DNA of 64,000 bases from Streptomyces echinatus (GCF_014203595.1 NZ_JACHJK010000008.1:1-64000); one strand, 5' to 3'; shown: positions 16,325 through 24,956, numbered from the stretch's first letter. Translations and numbers: made by a program. Notes: generated by a model not told the origin, from the sequence alone.

Positions 16325-16696
16325 TCAGGGTGTCGTCTCCACCTCCACCCGTACGCCCGCCCGCATCCCCCACCCCGCCATCGCCCCCGCCTCCGCCTCC
16401 AGCACGTGCCGCGCCCGCAGGCGGGGCAGTCCCAGGCGGCCCGGGGGCATCGTGCGGACGGCGATGACCGTCAGCCGGCGGTCCAGGTAGGCCACGTCGA
16501 TGGGGATCCGCATCCCGAACGTGTGCACCCCGCTCGCCGGCGACAGCAGCATCGCCCCGTCGACCGAGTCCCGGCCCAGGAGCCCCCTCGTCCGCGCCCG
16601 GTAGGAGGCCGAGATCTCCAGGGGGACAGGCGCGCGCACCTCCCCGGAGGCCGCCCGCACGATCAGCCGTCCCCGCCCGTCCCGCCAGCGCCCCAT
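16325..16696 (-). CDS. DUF192 (UPF0127) protein
   Basis: 123 residues with the DUF192 pattern: VPLEISASYRARTRGLLGRDSVDGAMLLSPASGVHTFGMRIPIDVAYLD is the core block, including the MRIPIDVAYLD motif, followed by RLTVIAVRTMPP and the ending VLEAEAG. The structure is a small beta-barrel; the function is unknown and no signal peptide is visible here. ATG is preceded by GGGAGGACG, a good ribosome site. It lies 164 bp upstream of the DUF3224 gene on the same strand and is divergent from the oxidoreductase. Confidence 0.85.
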   Translation of the reverse strand: MGRWRDGRGRLIVRAASGEVRAPVPLEISASYRARTRGLLGRDSVDGAMLLSPASGVHTFGMRIPIDVAYLDRRLTVIAVRTMPPGRLGLPRLRARHVLEAEAGAMAGWGMRAGVRVEVETTP

Positions 16697-16783
16697 GCCC
16701 CGTCCTCCCCGCCCCGGTGCCGCCAACTCGCCGGATGCGTAAATGCGTTGTCCTTTCCCGTCCTCCCCACTAGGAAGGGCGGT

Positions 16784-17659
16784 ATGACAGGACTCGGTGT
16801 TGTATTCCGCCCCCAGCTTCCTCCCGAGCGGCTCCGGGCCGTCGCCCGTCTCGCGGACGACGTGGGCCTCGAAGAGCTGTGGCTGTGGGAGGACTGCTTC
16901 CTGGAGGGCGGCGTGTCCACGGCCGCCGCCGCGCTCGCCTGGACCGAGCGGGTCCGGATCGGGATCGGGCTGCTGCCCGTACCGCTCAGGAACGTGGCCG
17001 TCACCGCGATGGAGGCCGCCTCGCTGGAACGCATGTTCCCCGGCCGGGCCGTCCTCACCGTGGGACACGGGGTGCAGGACTGGATGGGACAGGTGGGTGC
17101 CCGGGCCGCCTCACCGCTCGGCCTCCTCGGCGAGCACCTGGACGCCCTGCGGGCCCTGCTGCGCGGGGAGCGGCTCAGCGTCCGCGGACGGTACGTCCAG
17201 CTGGAGGACGTCGCCCTGGACTGGCCCCCGCGGCAGCCGGTCGACATCCTCGCGGGCGGCACCGGCCCCCGCACGCTCCGGCTCTCCGGCGAGAAGGCCG
17301 ACGGCACCCTGCTCACCGCCGCCACGTCGGCGGACGGGGTACGGCGGGCCCGGAAACTCGTCGAGGAGGGGCGGCGGGCCGCGGGACGGGACGCCGGCCC
17401 GCACCGGATCGTCGTCTATCTCCTGGCCGCCACGGGGGACGGCGCCGCCGCCCGGCTGCGCGCCGAACTCGTCGCCGAGGGGATCGAGCCGGGGTCGGAC
17501 GTGGGCGTCGCGGGGGACGCGGGCGCGGTGGCCGAGGCGGTGCGGCGGCTGGCCGAGGCCGGCGCGGACACCGTCGTACTGCAGCCGACGGCGGACGAGC
17601 CCGACCCGGAGGGCTTCGTACGCTTCGCCGCGGAGCAGGTCCGGCCCCTGGTCCCGTGA
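16784..17659 (+). CDS. Luciferase-like monooxygenase family oxidoreductase
   Basis: 291 residues with the bacterial luciferase-like (LLM) TIM barrel: LADDVGLEELWLWEDCFLEGG near the N-terminus, WTERVRIGIGLLPVPLRN, ASLERMFPGRAVLTVGHG, PVDILAGGTGPRTLRLSGEKADG and TVVLQPTADEPDPEGF near the end. Such enzymes use F420 or FMN; which one cannot be told. No linked pathway genes reveal the substrate. The ATG follows AAGGGCGGT. It is transcribed alone or with the methyltransferase-like gene 137 bp downstream. Confidence 0.88.
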   Translation: MTGLGVVFRPQLPPERLRAVARLADDVGLEELWLWEDCFLEGGVSTAAAALAWTERVRIGIGLLPVPLRNVAVTAMEAASLERMFPGRAVLTVGHGVQDWMGQVGARAASPLGLLGEHLDALRALLRGERLSVRGRYVQLEDVALDWPPRQPVDILAGGTGPRTLRLSGEKADGTLLTAATSADGVRRARKLVEEGRRAAGRDAGPHRIVVYLLAATGDGAAARLRAELVAEGIEPGSDVGVAGDAGAVAEAVRRLAEAGADTVVLQPTADEPDPEGFVRFAAEQVRPLVP

Positions 17660-17796
17660 GGCACCCGCCCGGGGCCGGCACCGGCCCCGGGCGCCGACCG
17701 CTGCGCGAACCCGGCCTCCGAAGGCCCCGCGCCGCGGCCTCCGTCAGGGGGAAGAACCGAGGGGCCGCGCCCTCCGGCCCCTGCGATCATGGCGGT

Positions 17797-18582
17797 ATGA
17801 CAGCGGATCGTTCCTTCGAAGACCTCGTGGCCGAGGGTGTCGCCGTGCCCACCGAGGGGTGGGACTTCTCGTGGTTCGAGGGGCGGGCCACCGAGGCGAG
17901 GCCGTCGTGGGGGTACGCCCGGTCGGCGGGGGAGCGGCTGGCCGGCGCCGAGGCCGCGCTCGACATCCAGACCGGCGGCGGAGAGGTGCTGGACTTCGCG
18001 CTGGGCCGGGCGGAGCCGGCCCGGCCGGTGCTGGTCGCGGCGACCGAGGGCTGGCCGCCGAACGTGGCCAGGGCCACCGCCCTGCTGCGGCCCCGTGGTG
18101 CCGTGGTGGTCGCGGCCCCGGACGACGCGCCGCTGCCGTTCGCGGACGAGGCGTTCGACCTGGTGCTCAGCCGGCACCCGGTGCGCCCGCACTGGGACGA
18201 GATCGCCCGGGTGCTGCGGCCCGGCGGCACATACTTCGCCCAGCACGTGGGGCCCGCCAGCGTCTTCGAGCTGGTCGAGTACTTCCTCGGGCCGCAGCCG
18301 GAGGAGGTGCGCTGCGCCCGCGACCCCGAGCGGGAGCGGGCCGACGCCGAGGCGGCGGGGCTGGAGGTCGCCGGGCTGCGGGCGGAGCGGCTGCGGATGG
18401 AGTTCCATGACATCGCCGCCGTCGTCCACTTCCTGCGCAAGGTCGTCTGGATGGTCCCGGGCTTCACGGCCGAGGCGTACGAGCCCCGACTGCGGACGCT
18501 GCACGAGCGGATCGAGAAGGAGGGACCGTTCGTCGCGCACAGCGCCCGCCACCTGTTCGACGTGCGCAGGCCGGGCCGCTGA
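17797..18582 (+). CDS. SAM-dependent methyltransferase-like protein
   Basis: 261 residues. The Rossmann methyltransferase core is recognisable (ALDIQTGGGEVLDFAL as motif I, DDAPLPFADEAFDLVLSRH as motif III/IV, EIARVLRPGGTYFAQHVG as motif V-VI). The glycine-rich motif reads TGGGEVLD, an accepted variant of ExGxGxG. The substrate is unknown. It is the last plus-strand gene before a 767-bp non-coding stretch. Confidence 0.87.
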   Translation: MTADRSFEDLVAEGVAVPTEGWDFSWFEGRATEARPSWGYARSAGERLAGAEAALDIQTGGGEVLDFALGRAEPARPVLVAATEGWPPNVARATALLRPRGAVVVAAPDDAPLPFADEAFDLVLSRHPVRPHWDEIARVLRPGGTYFAQHVGPASVFELVEYFLGPQPEEVRCARDPERERADAEAAGLEVAGLRAERLRMEFHDIAAVVHFLRKVVWMVPGFTAEAYEPRLRTLHERIEKEGPFVAHSARHLFDVRRPGR

Positions 18583-19038
18583 CGAATCCGGCGAACCGGG
18601 GGACAGCCGGGTGATTCGGCCGTGGATTCGCCGAGAGTTCTCTCGGAGTTTCCACATTGTTATTCACCGCGGTTCACAGGCGCCTCACCCGTCACGTAGG
18701 TTCATACCAAGGTAATTCGCGTCAGCAAAGCTGCGCAGCCGGTACCGCGCAGTGGAGGGGGCTGCGCGGTGCCGTGAAGCCGCACGACGGCCGCCCCGGG
18801 CCGGAGCGGAACGGTCAAGTCACCGTTCGCCGCCCGGTCGCCCATCGGGGGGACCTCCTGGGCGACGCGCCGAAGTGCCCCCAAGACGGCCTAATCCTTG
18901 CGAATTCATTCGTATCCGGCTCGATTTCCCTGGGATTCCGTCGTGAATCGGCCACGGCATACCCCTGAATCTCGCGTTCCGTGGCCACCGGGGCGTCGCC
19001 GGGCGATTCCGGAGAGTAGTTGTGGCACGCCGATGCAC

Positions 19039-19067
19039 CCACCATCCCTTACGAAGGGTTATGGTGG
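19039..19067 (+). other. Hairpin preceding the C-rich terminator
   Basis: CCACCAT and CCCTT pair with AAGGG and ATGGTGG around a 3-nt loop ACG with one 2-nt bulge, a 12-pair stem. It is followed by AAA and a run of seven C, then the terminator. It overlaps a possible small ORF beginning GTGGCACGCCGATGC with GGAGAG upstream, so translation could affect folding. Confidence 0.5.
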
Positions 19068-19078
19068 AAACCCCCCCT

Positions 19079-19118
19079 CGGGCCGGTCCGTCTCCCCCCC
19101 ACGGACCGGCCCGTTTTT
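19079..19118 (+). terminator. Strong intrinsic terminator with C-rich loop
   Basis: A 13-bp perfect stem (19079-19091 with 19101-19113) encloses a loop TCCCCCCC-like run of C and is followed by TTTTT, a textbook intrinsic terminator that is unusual in Streptomyces for its U-run. It lies 230 bp upstream of the prenyltransferase start and about 500 bp after the methyltransferase stop, so it ends either a small RNA or an attenuated leader. Confidence 0.85.
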
Positions 19119-19349
19119 CATGGGCCGGTCCGGAACCGTGCCGCCGGGGCCGGCGTCCCCCTCACGGGCGCCGGGCCGCGCCCGGCGCGCGGCCGCGCCG
19201 CTCGGGCGCGACGAGCCCCGCGCGACCCCGCACCGGACGGCCGGCGGTGCGCACCCGGCCCCAAACCCCGGGCCAGGACCAGGCCTCCGGCAGCGGTAGG
19301 CTCAACGGCTCCGGCACCCATACCCCGCGCCCAACCCCCGGAGGGTCAC

Positions 19350-20123
19350 GTGAACCTGCGCGACAAGCTGCGCGGCCTGCTCGTCAGGCTCTACGCACGC
19401 CGGGTGGAAGGCCACCTGGACCACGCTCAGGTGCCCAAGCACATCGGCGTCATCATGGACGGCAACCGCCGCTGGGCGAAGGCGTCCGGCTCCAGCGCCG
19501 TCCACGGCCACCGGGCCGGTGCAGAGAAGATCGAGGAGTTCCTCGGCTGGTGCACCGAGACCGATGTCGAGGTCGTCACCCTGTGGTTGCTGTCCACGGA
19601 CAACTTCGAACGCCCGCAGGAGGAACTCGTCCCCCTGCTCGGCATCATCGAGGACGTCGTCCGCACCCTCGCCGCCGACGGCCGCTGGCGCGTGCACCAC
19701 GTCGGTACGCCCGACCTGCTGCCCTCGCAGATGCAGACGGCGCTGAAGGAGGCCGAGGAGGCCACCGCCCACATCGACGGCATACTCGTCAACGTCGCCA
19801 TCGGCTACGGCGGCCGGCAGGAGATCGCCGACGCCGTGCGCTCCATGCTGCACGACGCGCAGGACAAGGGTGTGTCGATGGAGGACCTCGCCGAGTCCGT
19901 CGACGTCGAGATGATCGGCCGTCACCTCTACACCGGCGCCCAGCCCGACCCGGACCTGGTGATCCGCACCAGCGGCGAACAGCGGTTGTCCGGATTCATG
20001 CTCTGGCAGACCGCCCACTCCGAGTACTACTTCTGCGAGGTCTTCTGGCCGGCCTTCCGGAAAGTCGACTTCCTGCGCGCCCTGCGCGACTACGCCGCAC
20101 GTCACCGCCGCTACGGCGGCTGA
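19350..20123 (+). CDS. uppS: cis-Prenyltransferase (undecaprenyl diphosphate synthase family)
   Basis: 257 residues with all family regions: HIGVIMDGNRRWAK (catalytic Asp and Asn near 35), GHRAGAEKIEEFLGWC, TLWLLSTDNFERP, NVAIGYGGRQEI, DPDLVIRTSGEQRLSGFMLWQTAHSEYYF and the VFWPAFRKVDF end. It condenses isopentenyl diphosphate into Z-polyprenyl chains such as the peptidoglycan lipid carrier. Streptomyces carry more than one homologue, so this may be the short- or long-chain version. GTG follows CCGGAGGG at good spacing. A terminator precedes it and another follows. Confidence 0.95.
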   Translation: MNLRDKLRGLLVRLYARRVEGHLDHAQVPKHIGVIMDGNRRWAKASGSSAVHGHRAGAEKIEEFLGWCTETDVEVVTLWLLSTDNFERPQEELVPLLGIIEDVVRTLAADGRWRVHHVGTPDLLPSQMQTALKEAEEATAHIDGILVNVAIGYGGRQEIADAVRSMLHDAQDKGVSMEDLAESVDVEMIGRHLYTGAQPDPDLVIRTSGEQRLSGFMLWQTAHSEYYFCEVFWPAFRKVDFLRALRDYAARHRRYGG

Positions 20124-20135
20124 CCCGCACCGCAC

Positions 20136-20170
20136 CGCCCCGTCGCCGCCCGGTGACGGGGCGTTGTCGT
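20136..20170 (+). terminator. Terminator after the prenyltransferase gene
   Basis: CGCCCCGTC (20136-20144) pairs with GACGGGGCG (20155-20163) and is followed by TTGTCGTTT. It starts 12 bp past the stop codon. Confidence 0.8.
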
Positions 20171-20209
20171 TTACCCCGTTCGGAGGGATGTAACGAGGAG
20201 TTCACCAGC

Positions 20210-20269
20210 GTGCTGTTGGCCGCATTTGCATGGCGCTGCATGTTCGAGGGCATAAGCCAATCAGGTTGA
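20210..20269 (+). CDS. Possible 19-residue leader peptide upstream of the PhoH gene
   Basis: A GTG with GAGGAG 9 nt upstream opens a 19-codon frame (MLLAAFAWRCMFEGISQSG, then TGA) in an otherwise empty 348-bp gap. TTGACA overlaps its end (20266-20271) and could be the -35 box for the next gene. The good ribosome site is the only support. Beyond this ORF, 20270-20471 shows no gene. Confidence 0.3.
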   Translation: MLLAAFAWRCMFEGISQSG

Positions 20270-20471
20270 CACCCGAACCACGGGCGTCGGATCTCAGCGG
20301 GCGGCACGGGGCCGTCCGCCCGGGAGGCCCTTTGCACCAGCCCGACCGTGCGGTCACGGCACGGAAGCAGCCGCGGAGGGCCGGTTCACGGCCCGCCGCA
20401 CGCGGGGGCCTGACACCGGTCCAGCATCACTTCGTCGCTCCCCGACCTCATCCGAGGGGGTACGTCCTTCC

Positions 20472-21797
20472 GTGGTGACCAGCACAAAGCGCCATAAGCC
20501 CGACCGGCGCACGTATGTTCTCGACACCAGCGTCCTGCTGGCCGACCCGAACGCCCTGACCAGGTTCGACGAGCACGAGGTCGTGCTGCCCATCGTCGTG
20601 GTCACGGAGCTGGAGGCCAAGCGGCACCATCCCGAACTCGGCTACTTCGCCCGCCAGGCCCTGCGCCTGCTGGACGACTACCGGGTGAAGAACGGTCGCC
20701 TCGACGCCCCCATCCCGATCGGGGAACTCGGCGGGACGGTCCGGGTCGAGCTCAACCACTCGGACCCCAGCGTGCTGCCCACCGGCTACCGCCTGGGGGA
20801 CAACGACTCCCGCATCCTCGCGGTGGCCCGTAACCTGCAGGCCGAGGGGTTCGACGTCACCGTCGTGTCGAAGGACCTGCCGCTCAGGATCAAGGCGTCC
20901 TCGGTCGGTCTCCTGGCCGAGGAGTACCGGGCCGAACTCGCCATCACGGAGAACTCCGGCTGGACCGGGATGTCCGAACTCACCCTCTCGGGCGAACAGG
21001 TGGACATCCTCTTCGAGGAAGGCCATGTGTACGTCCCGGAGGCGTCCGACCTCCCCGTGCACACCGGGCTGACCATCCAGTCCGAGCGCGGCAAGGCGCT
21101 CGGCCGGGTCACCGCCGAGGGCAATGTCCGCCTGGTGCGCGGCGACCGGGAGGCGTTCGGCATCAAGGGCCGCAGCGCCGAGCAGCGCATCGCGCTCGAT
21201 CTGCTGCTCGACCCGGACGTCGGCATCGTCTCGATGGGCGGCCGGGCCGGCACCGGCAAGTCGGCGCTGGCGCTGTGCGCGGGCCTGGAGGCGGTCCTGG
21301 AGCGCCGCCAGCACCAGAAGGTGATGGTCTTCCGGCCGCTGTACGCGGTCGGCGGGCAGGAACTGGGCTATCTGCCGGGCAGTGAGGCGGAGAAGATGAG
21401 CCCGTGGGCGCAGGCCGTCTTCGACACCCTCTCGGCGGTCACCAGCCGCGAGGTCATCGAGGAGGTCACCGCGCGCGGGATGCTGGAGGTGCTCCCGCTC
21501 ACCCACATCCGCGGGCGCTCCCTGCACGACGCCTTCGTGATCGTCGACGAGGCGCAGTCACTGGAACGGAATGTCCTGCTGACCGTTCTGTCCCGGATCG
21601 GCGCCAATTCGCGGGTGGTTCTCACCCATGACGTGGCGCAGCGGGACAATCTGCGCGTAGGCCGTTATGACGGAGTCGTCGCCGTGGTGGAGAAGCTCAA
21701 GGGGCATCCCCTCTTCGCCCATGTCACCCTGACTCGCTCGGAGAGGTCCCAGATTGCGGCGCTTGTGACCGAAATGCTGGAGGACGGCCACATCTGA
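20472..21797 (+). CDS. PIN-PhoH ATPase/RNase (PhoH2 type)
   Basis: 441 residues. An N-terminal PIN nuclease domain (about 15-150: YVLDTSVLLADP, VVTELEAKRHH, DNDSRILAVA, VVSKDLPLRIKA) with conserved acidic residues is fused to a PhoH-type RecA ATPase (Walker A GRAGTGKSAL near 257; Walker B FVIVDEAQSLERN; TRIGANSRVVLTHDVAQRDN-like sensor region). PhoH2 proteins unwind and cut RNA and in some bacteria act like toxins. No antitoxin-like ORF is clearly present upstream unless the 19-codon ORF plays that part. The start is one of two adjacent GTG codons. Confidence 0.93.
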   Translation: MVTSTKRHKPDRRTYVLDTSVLLADPNALTRFDEHEVVLPIVVVTELEAKRHHPELGYFARQALRLLDDYRVKNGRLDAPIPIGELGGTVRVELNHSDPSVLPTGYRLGDNDSRILAVARNLQAEGFDVTVVSKDLPLRIKASSVGLLAEEYRAELAITENSGWTGMSELTLSGEQVDILFEEGHVYVPEASDLPVHTGLTIQSERGKALGRVTAEGNVRLVRGDREAFGIKGRSAEQRIALDLLLDPDVGIVSMGGRAGTGKSALALCAGLEAVLERRQHQKVMVFRPLYAVGGQELGYLPGSEAEKMSPWAQAVFDTLSAVTSREVIEEVTARGMLEVLPLTHIRGRSLHDAFVIVDEAQSLERNVLLTVLSRIGANSRVVLTHDVAQRDNLRVGRYDGVVAVVEKLKGHPLFAHVTLTRSERSQIAALVTEMLEDGHI

Positions 21798-22198
21798 CGC
21801 TGAACCGACGGCTGTTGGCGCCGTCCGGCAAAGGCCACGAGCCTAGCCGGGCGGCGCCTTCGCGCGTGGGGCTTTCCTGAAATCCCTAGGGCCAAACGGG
21901 ATGTGAGCTTTCACACGCAACACAGAATTGCCACGCGGCGTCCGGTTACGGCAGAGTCTCACTCCTGTCAGGCCCCGCATACGACACACCTGTACCCCCA
22001 GCGGTACGGCACCACAGAAGTAACGCTTTCAACTCCATAGCGTCGTCGTATGCCGCCCGAGCACCACGCGGCTCTCCCCTCTGGGGAGTTGCCCACCGGG
22101 CCCGCGCCTCCCGTGACCCCGCAGTTGGGAGGCCAGTGCCAGGGGCACGATTGCGTCCGCCAGGGTCACCGAAGCGGGCGATGCTGGAAGGAAACCGT
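21798..22198 (+). promoter_or_regulatory. Long leader/promoter region of the transglycosylase-like gene
   Basis: 401 bp without a supported gene, less GC-rich than its surroundings. It holds a small palindrome TGTGAGCTTTCACA (21902-21915) resembling a Crp half-site pair. I looked for the conserved blocks of the c-di-AMP (ydaO) riboswitch, which controls wall-lytic genes in Streptomyces, and did not find them. The promoter itself cannot be placed with confidence. Confidence 0.35.
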
Positions 22199-22900
22199 GT
22201 GAGCCGGATTTCGGTCCGGGGATTCGCAGTGGCCTCGGCCACCGCGGTCACCGCCGTCGGAAGCGTCGTGGGCGTTGCCTCGGGCAGCACCGCGCAGCCC
22301 AACGACGCCGAGGCGACGGCAGCCGACACCACGCTCCTCGCGGAGATACCCGCGGGTCAGCAGGCGCAGGTGCAGACCGCGTCCCTGACGCAGCAGGCCG
22401 ACGCGCAGGCCATCGCCGCGGACGCGAGCGCCAAGAAGGACGCCGAGGAAGCGGCCCGCAAGGCCGCCGCCGAGACGGCCATCGCGAAGAAGGCCGACGC
22501 GGAGCAGGCGGCCAAGGAGGCCAAGGAGCGCGCCGAGACGAAGGCCGCGGAGGCTGCCAGCCGCAGCGATGTCCGCGACTCCTCCAGCTTCCCGACCCAG
22601 TCCAGCTACTCCGTGGCGCAGATCCAGGCGATGGCGCGTCAGATGGTGGCCGGCGACCAGTTCCAGTGCTTCAGCAACATCGTGGACCACGAGTCCAGCT
22701 GGAACTACCAGGCGGTCAACGCCTCCTCCGGTGCCTACGGTCTCTTCCAGGCCCTGCCCGCCGGCAAGTACGCCTCGGCGGGCGCCGACTGGCAGACCAA
22801 CCCGGCGACCCAGATCAAGTGGGGCCTCAACTACATGAACGAGCGGTACCACAGCCCCTGTGGCGCGTGGTCGTTCTGGCAGGCCAACCACTGGTACTAG
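22199..22900 (+). CDS. Secreted transglycosylase-like (SLT-fold) wall protein
   Basis: 233 residues. Signal peptide (GFAVASATAVTAVGSVVGVASG), an Ala/Lys/Glu-rich coiled coil (about 65-125), then a compact lysozyme-like domain (about 145-233): FSNIVDHESSWNYQAVNASSGAYGLFQALP, with the Glu of DHESSW as likely catalytic acid, and NYMNERYHSPCGAWSFWQANHWY at the end. Two Cys may form a disulfide. It probably cleaves peptidoglycan in the wall. GTG was chosen because GGAAGGAAA lies just upstream. Same class as actinobacterial resuscitation or aggregation-factor-like proteins. Confidence 0.88.
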   Translation: MSRISVRGFAVASATAVTAVGSVVGVASGSTAQPNDAEATAADTTLLAEIPAGQQAQVQTASLTQQADAQAIAADASAKKDAEEAARKAAAETAIAKKADAEQAAKEAKERAETKAAEAASRSDVRDSSSFPTQSSYSVAQIQAMARQMVAGDQFQCFSNIVDHESSWNYQAVNASSGAYGLFQALPAGKYASAGADWQTNPATQIKWGLNYMNERYHSPCGAWSFWQANHWY

Positions 22901-22928
22901 GCCCTACCGCCGTCGCTCGACCTCGCGC

Positions 22929-22960
22929 AGCCCCTCCCCGTCCTCAGGGGAGGGGCTTTC
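22929..22960 (+). terminator. Terminator after the transglycosylase-like gene
   Basis: AGCCCCTCCCC (22929-22939) pairs perfectly with GGGGAGGGGCT (22947-22957), loop of 7, followed by TTTC. Confidence 0.8.
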
Positions 22961-23039
22961 GCCCTGTACGGTCGTATCCGGACGACTCCCGGGGGGAGTG
23001 GTGGCGAGTACCCGGGGACGCGGGGGAAGAGGACGGATC

Positions 23040-24398
23040 ATGTCGCGAGTGCCAGGGTGGCTGGGCCGGCTCGGGGCCGGACTCACCGAGATGAGCGAGC
23101 GTCTGGACGAGCGCCGGGCGGAGGTCGAGAAGGACCACGCGGAACCCGCCGCCTCCGCCGCTCCCGAACCGGCCGACGCGCCCGCGGACACGCCCGCCGA
23201 CACGCCCGCGGACCCGCCCGCCGAGACGGCCCCGGCCGCCCGGCGGACCGCGCAGCCCTCCGGACCGCGCCCCGACCCCGCCGAGGCCGTGCCCTGGGGT
23301 GTCCGGGTCGCCGCCGAGGCGGGCTGGCGGCTGCTGGTGCTGGCCGGCACGGTCTGGGTGCTGATGCGGGTCATCAGCGCCGTCCAGCTGGTGGTGTTCG
23401 CCTTCGTCATCGCCCTGCTGGTCACCGCCCTGCTCCAGCCGACGGTCGCCCGCCTCACCCGGCGCGGGGTGCCGCGGGGCCCGGCCACCGCGCTCACCGC
23501 CATCAGCGGCTTCGTCGTCATCGGCCTCATGGGCTGGTTCGTGTCCTGGCAGGTGATGGAGAACATCGACACGCTCTCCACCCAGATCCAGAGCGGCATC
23601 GACGACCTCCGTAACTGGCTGCTGAAGAGCCCCTTCCACGTCACCGACAAGCAGATCAACCAGATCGCCAAGAACCTCCGCGAGGCGATCGGCGCCAACG
23701 CCGACCAGATAACGTCCGCGGGTCTGGAGGGCGTCCAGGTCATCGTCGAGGCCCTCACCGGCATCCTGCTGGTCTTCTTCTCGACGCTGTTCCTGCTCTA
23801 CGACGGCAAGCGCATCTGGGAGTGGTTCCTGAAACTGGTGCCCGCCGCCGCCCGCCCGGGCGTGGCCGGCGCCGGCCCGCGCGCCTGGCGCACCCTGACC
23901 GCCTATGTGCGCGGCACGGTCCTGGTCGCCCTCATCGACGCCATCTTCATCGGCATCGGCATCTACTTCCTCGACGTGCCGATGGCCGTGCCGCTGGCCG
24001 TGTTCATCTTCCTGTTCTCGTTCATCCCACTGGTCGGCGCGGTCGCCTCCGGCGCGCTCGCGGTGATCGTGGCCCTGGTCACCCAGGGCGTGTTCACGGC
24101 CCTGATGACGCTCGTGGTGGTCCTCGCGGTCCAGCAGATCGAAGGGCACGTGCTGCAGCCGTTCATCCTCGGCCGCGCGGTCCGGGTGCACCCGCTGGCG
24201 GTCGTCCTGACCGTGGCCGCCGGCGGCATGGTGGCCGGCATCGGCGGCGCGGTGGTGGCCGTACCGCTGGTGGCGGTGACGAACACGGTGGTCGGGTATC
24301 TGCGGCAGTACTCGCTGGAGATGCAGCAGCGGGACTCCGCCGGATCCGAGGACGAACCCGCGGAGGAGAACGCGAAGGACCCCGCTCACCAGGGGTGA
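23040..24398 (+). CDS. AI-2E family permease
   Basis: 452 residues. An acidic, Ala/Pro-rich cytoplasmic N-terminus with an imperfect DTPA repeat (about 35-95) precedes the AI-2E transporter (PF01594) fold: paired N-terminal helices, a long loop (QIQSGIDDLRNWLLKSPFHVTDKQINQIAKNL), and C-terminal helices with LFIFLFSFIPLVGAV-like and QQIEGHVLQPFILGR blocks. Family members export AI-2, ions or unknown compounds; the substrate here is unknown. Transcribed alone between two hairpins. Confidence 0.9.
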   Translation: MSRVPGWLGRLGAGLTEMSERLDERRAEVEKDHAEPAASAAPEPADAPADTPADTPADPPAETAPAARRTAQPSGPRPDPAEAVPWGVRVAAEAGWRLLVLAGTVWVLMRVISAVQLVVFAFVIALLVTALLQPTVARLTRRGVPRGPATALTAISGFVVIGLMGWFVSWQVMENIDTLSTQIQSGIDDLRNWLLKSPFHVTDKQINQIAKNLREAIGANADQITSAGLEGVQVIVEALTGILLVFFSTLFLLYDGKRIWEWFLKLVPAAARPGVAGAGPRAWRTLTAYVRGTVLVALIDAIFIGIGIYFLDVPMAVPLAVFIFLFSFIPLVGAVASGALAVIVALVTQGVFTALMTLVVVLAVQQIEGHVLQPFILGRAVRVHPLAVVLTVAAGGMVAGIGGAVVAVPLVAVTNTVVGYLRQYSLEMQQRDSAGSEDEPAEENAKDPAHQG

Positions 24399-24408
24399 GC
24401 GGGGTCCT
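24376..24408. terminator. Bidirectional terminator between the permease and ahpD
   Basis: A perfect 15-bp stem (24376-24390 with 24394-24408), 3-nt loop, overlaps the last codons of the permease and lies 12 bp past the end of ahpD on the other strand, so it can stop both converging transcripts. Confidence 0.85.
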
Positions 24409-24419
24409 CGGGACAGGGC

Positions 24420-24953
24420 CTACTCGGCCAGCACGGCCTCGGCGTCCAGCGTGACGCCGACCGCCTGGACCACGGAAGCGATCTTGAACGCCTCCTGGAC
24501 GGTCTCGCGCTCCACGCCGGCCTTGCGCAGCACCTGCTCGTGCGAGTCCAGGCACATGCCGCAGCCGTTGATCGCGGAGACCGCGAACGACCACAGCTCG
24601 AAGTCGACCTTCTCCACGCCCGGGTTGCCGATGACGTTCATCCGCAGGCCCGCGCGCAGGGTGCCGTACTCGTGGTCCGACAGCAGGTGGCGCGTCCGGT
24701 AGAAGACGTTGTTCATCGCCATCACCGCGGCGGCGGCCTTGGCGGCCTGGTACGCCTCCGGCGAGAGGTTCGCCTTCGCCTCCGGCTCCAGCTCACGCAG
24801 CACGATCGGGGAACGGGAGGCGATGGCGGTCGCCAGCACCGTGCCCCACAGCTGCTGGGCCGGGAGCTCCGAGTTGCCGATGACCGAGCCCAGGTTGAGC
24901 TTCAGGTCCTTGGCGTAGTCCGGGACGCGGGACTTCAGCGAGTCGAGCGACAT
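24420..24953 (-). CDS. ahpD: Alkyl hydroperoxide reductase subunit AhpD
   Basis: 177 residues. The carboxymuconolactone-decarboxylase-like fold carries the redox motif CGMCLDSHE (catalytic CxxC with the downstream His) at about 131-139. AhpD supplies electrons to AhpC. Length is normal for the actinobacterial subfamily. Located 3 bp downstream of ahpC. Confidence 0.97.
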   Translation of the reverse strand: MSLDSLKSRVPDYAKDLKLNLGSVIGNSELPAQQLWGTVLATAIASRSPIVLRELEPEAKANLSPEAYQAAKAAAAVMAMNNVFYRTRHLLSDHEYGTLRAGLRMNVIGNPGVEKVDFELWSFAVSAINGCGMCLDSHEQVLRKAGVERETVQEAFKIASVVQAVGVTLDAEAVLAE

Positions 24954-24956
24954 GGG

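Larger units (their letters stand above)
18583..19349 (+). other. Non-coding stretch with structured RNA features
   Basis: No convincing long gene is present. On the plus strand there is a 16-bp palindrome CCGAGAGTTCTCTCGG (18631-18646), a plausible sigma-70 promoter (TTCACA about 18670 and TAGGTT about 18694), a stem of 12 pairs (18741-18752 with 18762-18773, one G-U) whose loop holds GGAGGGG, a GAACGGT/ACCGTTC hairpin (18809-18828), and the two hairpins listed separately near 19.04-19.12 kb. A weak 47-codon minus-strand ORF (start 18845, AGGAGG upstream) and a plus-strand GTG ORF from 19022 are possible but unsupported. The stretch could be a long leader ending in an attenuator or a free-standing small RNA. 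Confidence 0.5.

Noticed and set aside
18702..18845. 47-codon minus-strand ORF with AGGAGG upstream
   Set aside because: Good ribosome site but no recognisable protein features; it overlaps stable hairpins.
19022..20269. GTG ORF running through the terminator and the prenyltransferase in another frame
   Set aside because: Arg/Pro-rich shadow of uppS; at most its first codons could be a leader peptide.
21902..21915. Crp site TGTGAGCTTTCACA
   Set aside because: Spacing between half-sites is 4, not 6; kept only as a palindrome in the leader description.
21798..22198. c-di-AMP (ydaO) riboswitch before the transglycosylase-like gene
   Set aside because: Expected from biology, but none of the conserved blocks could be found.
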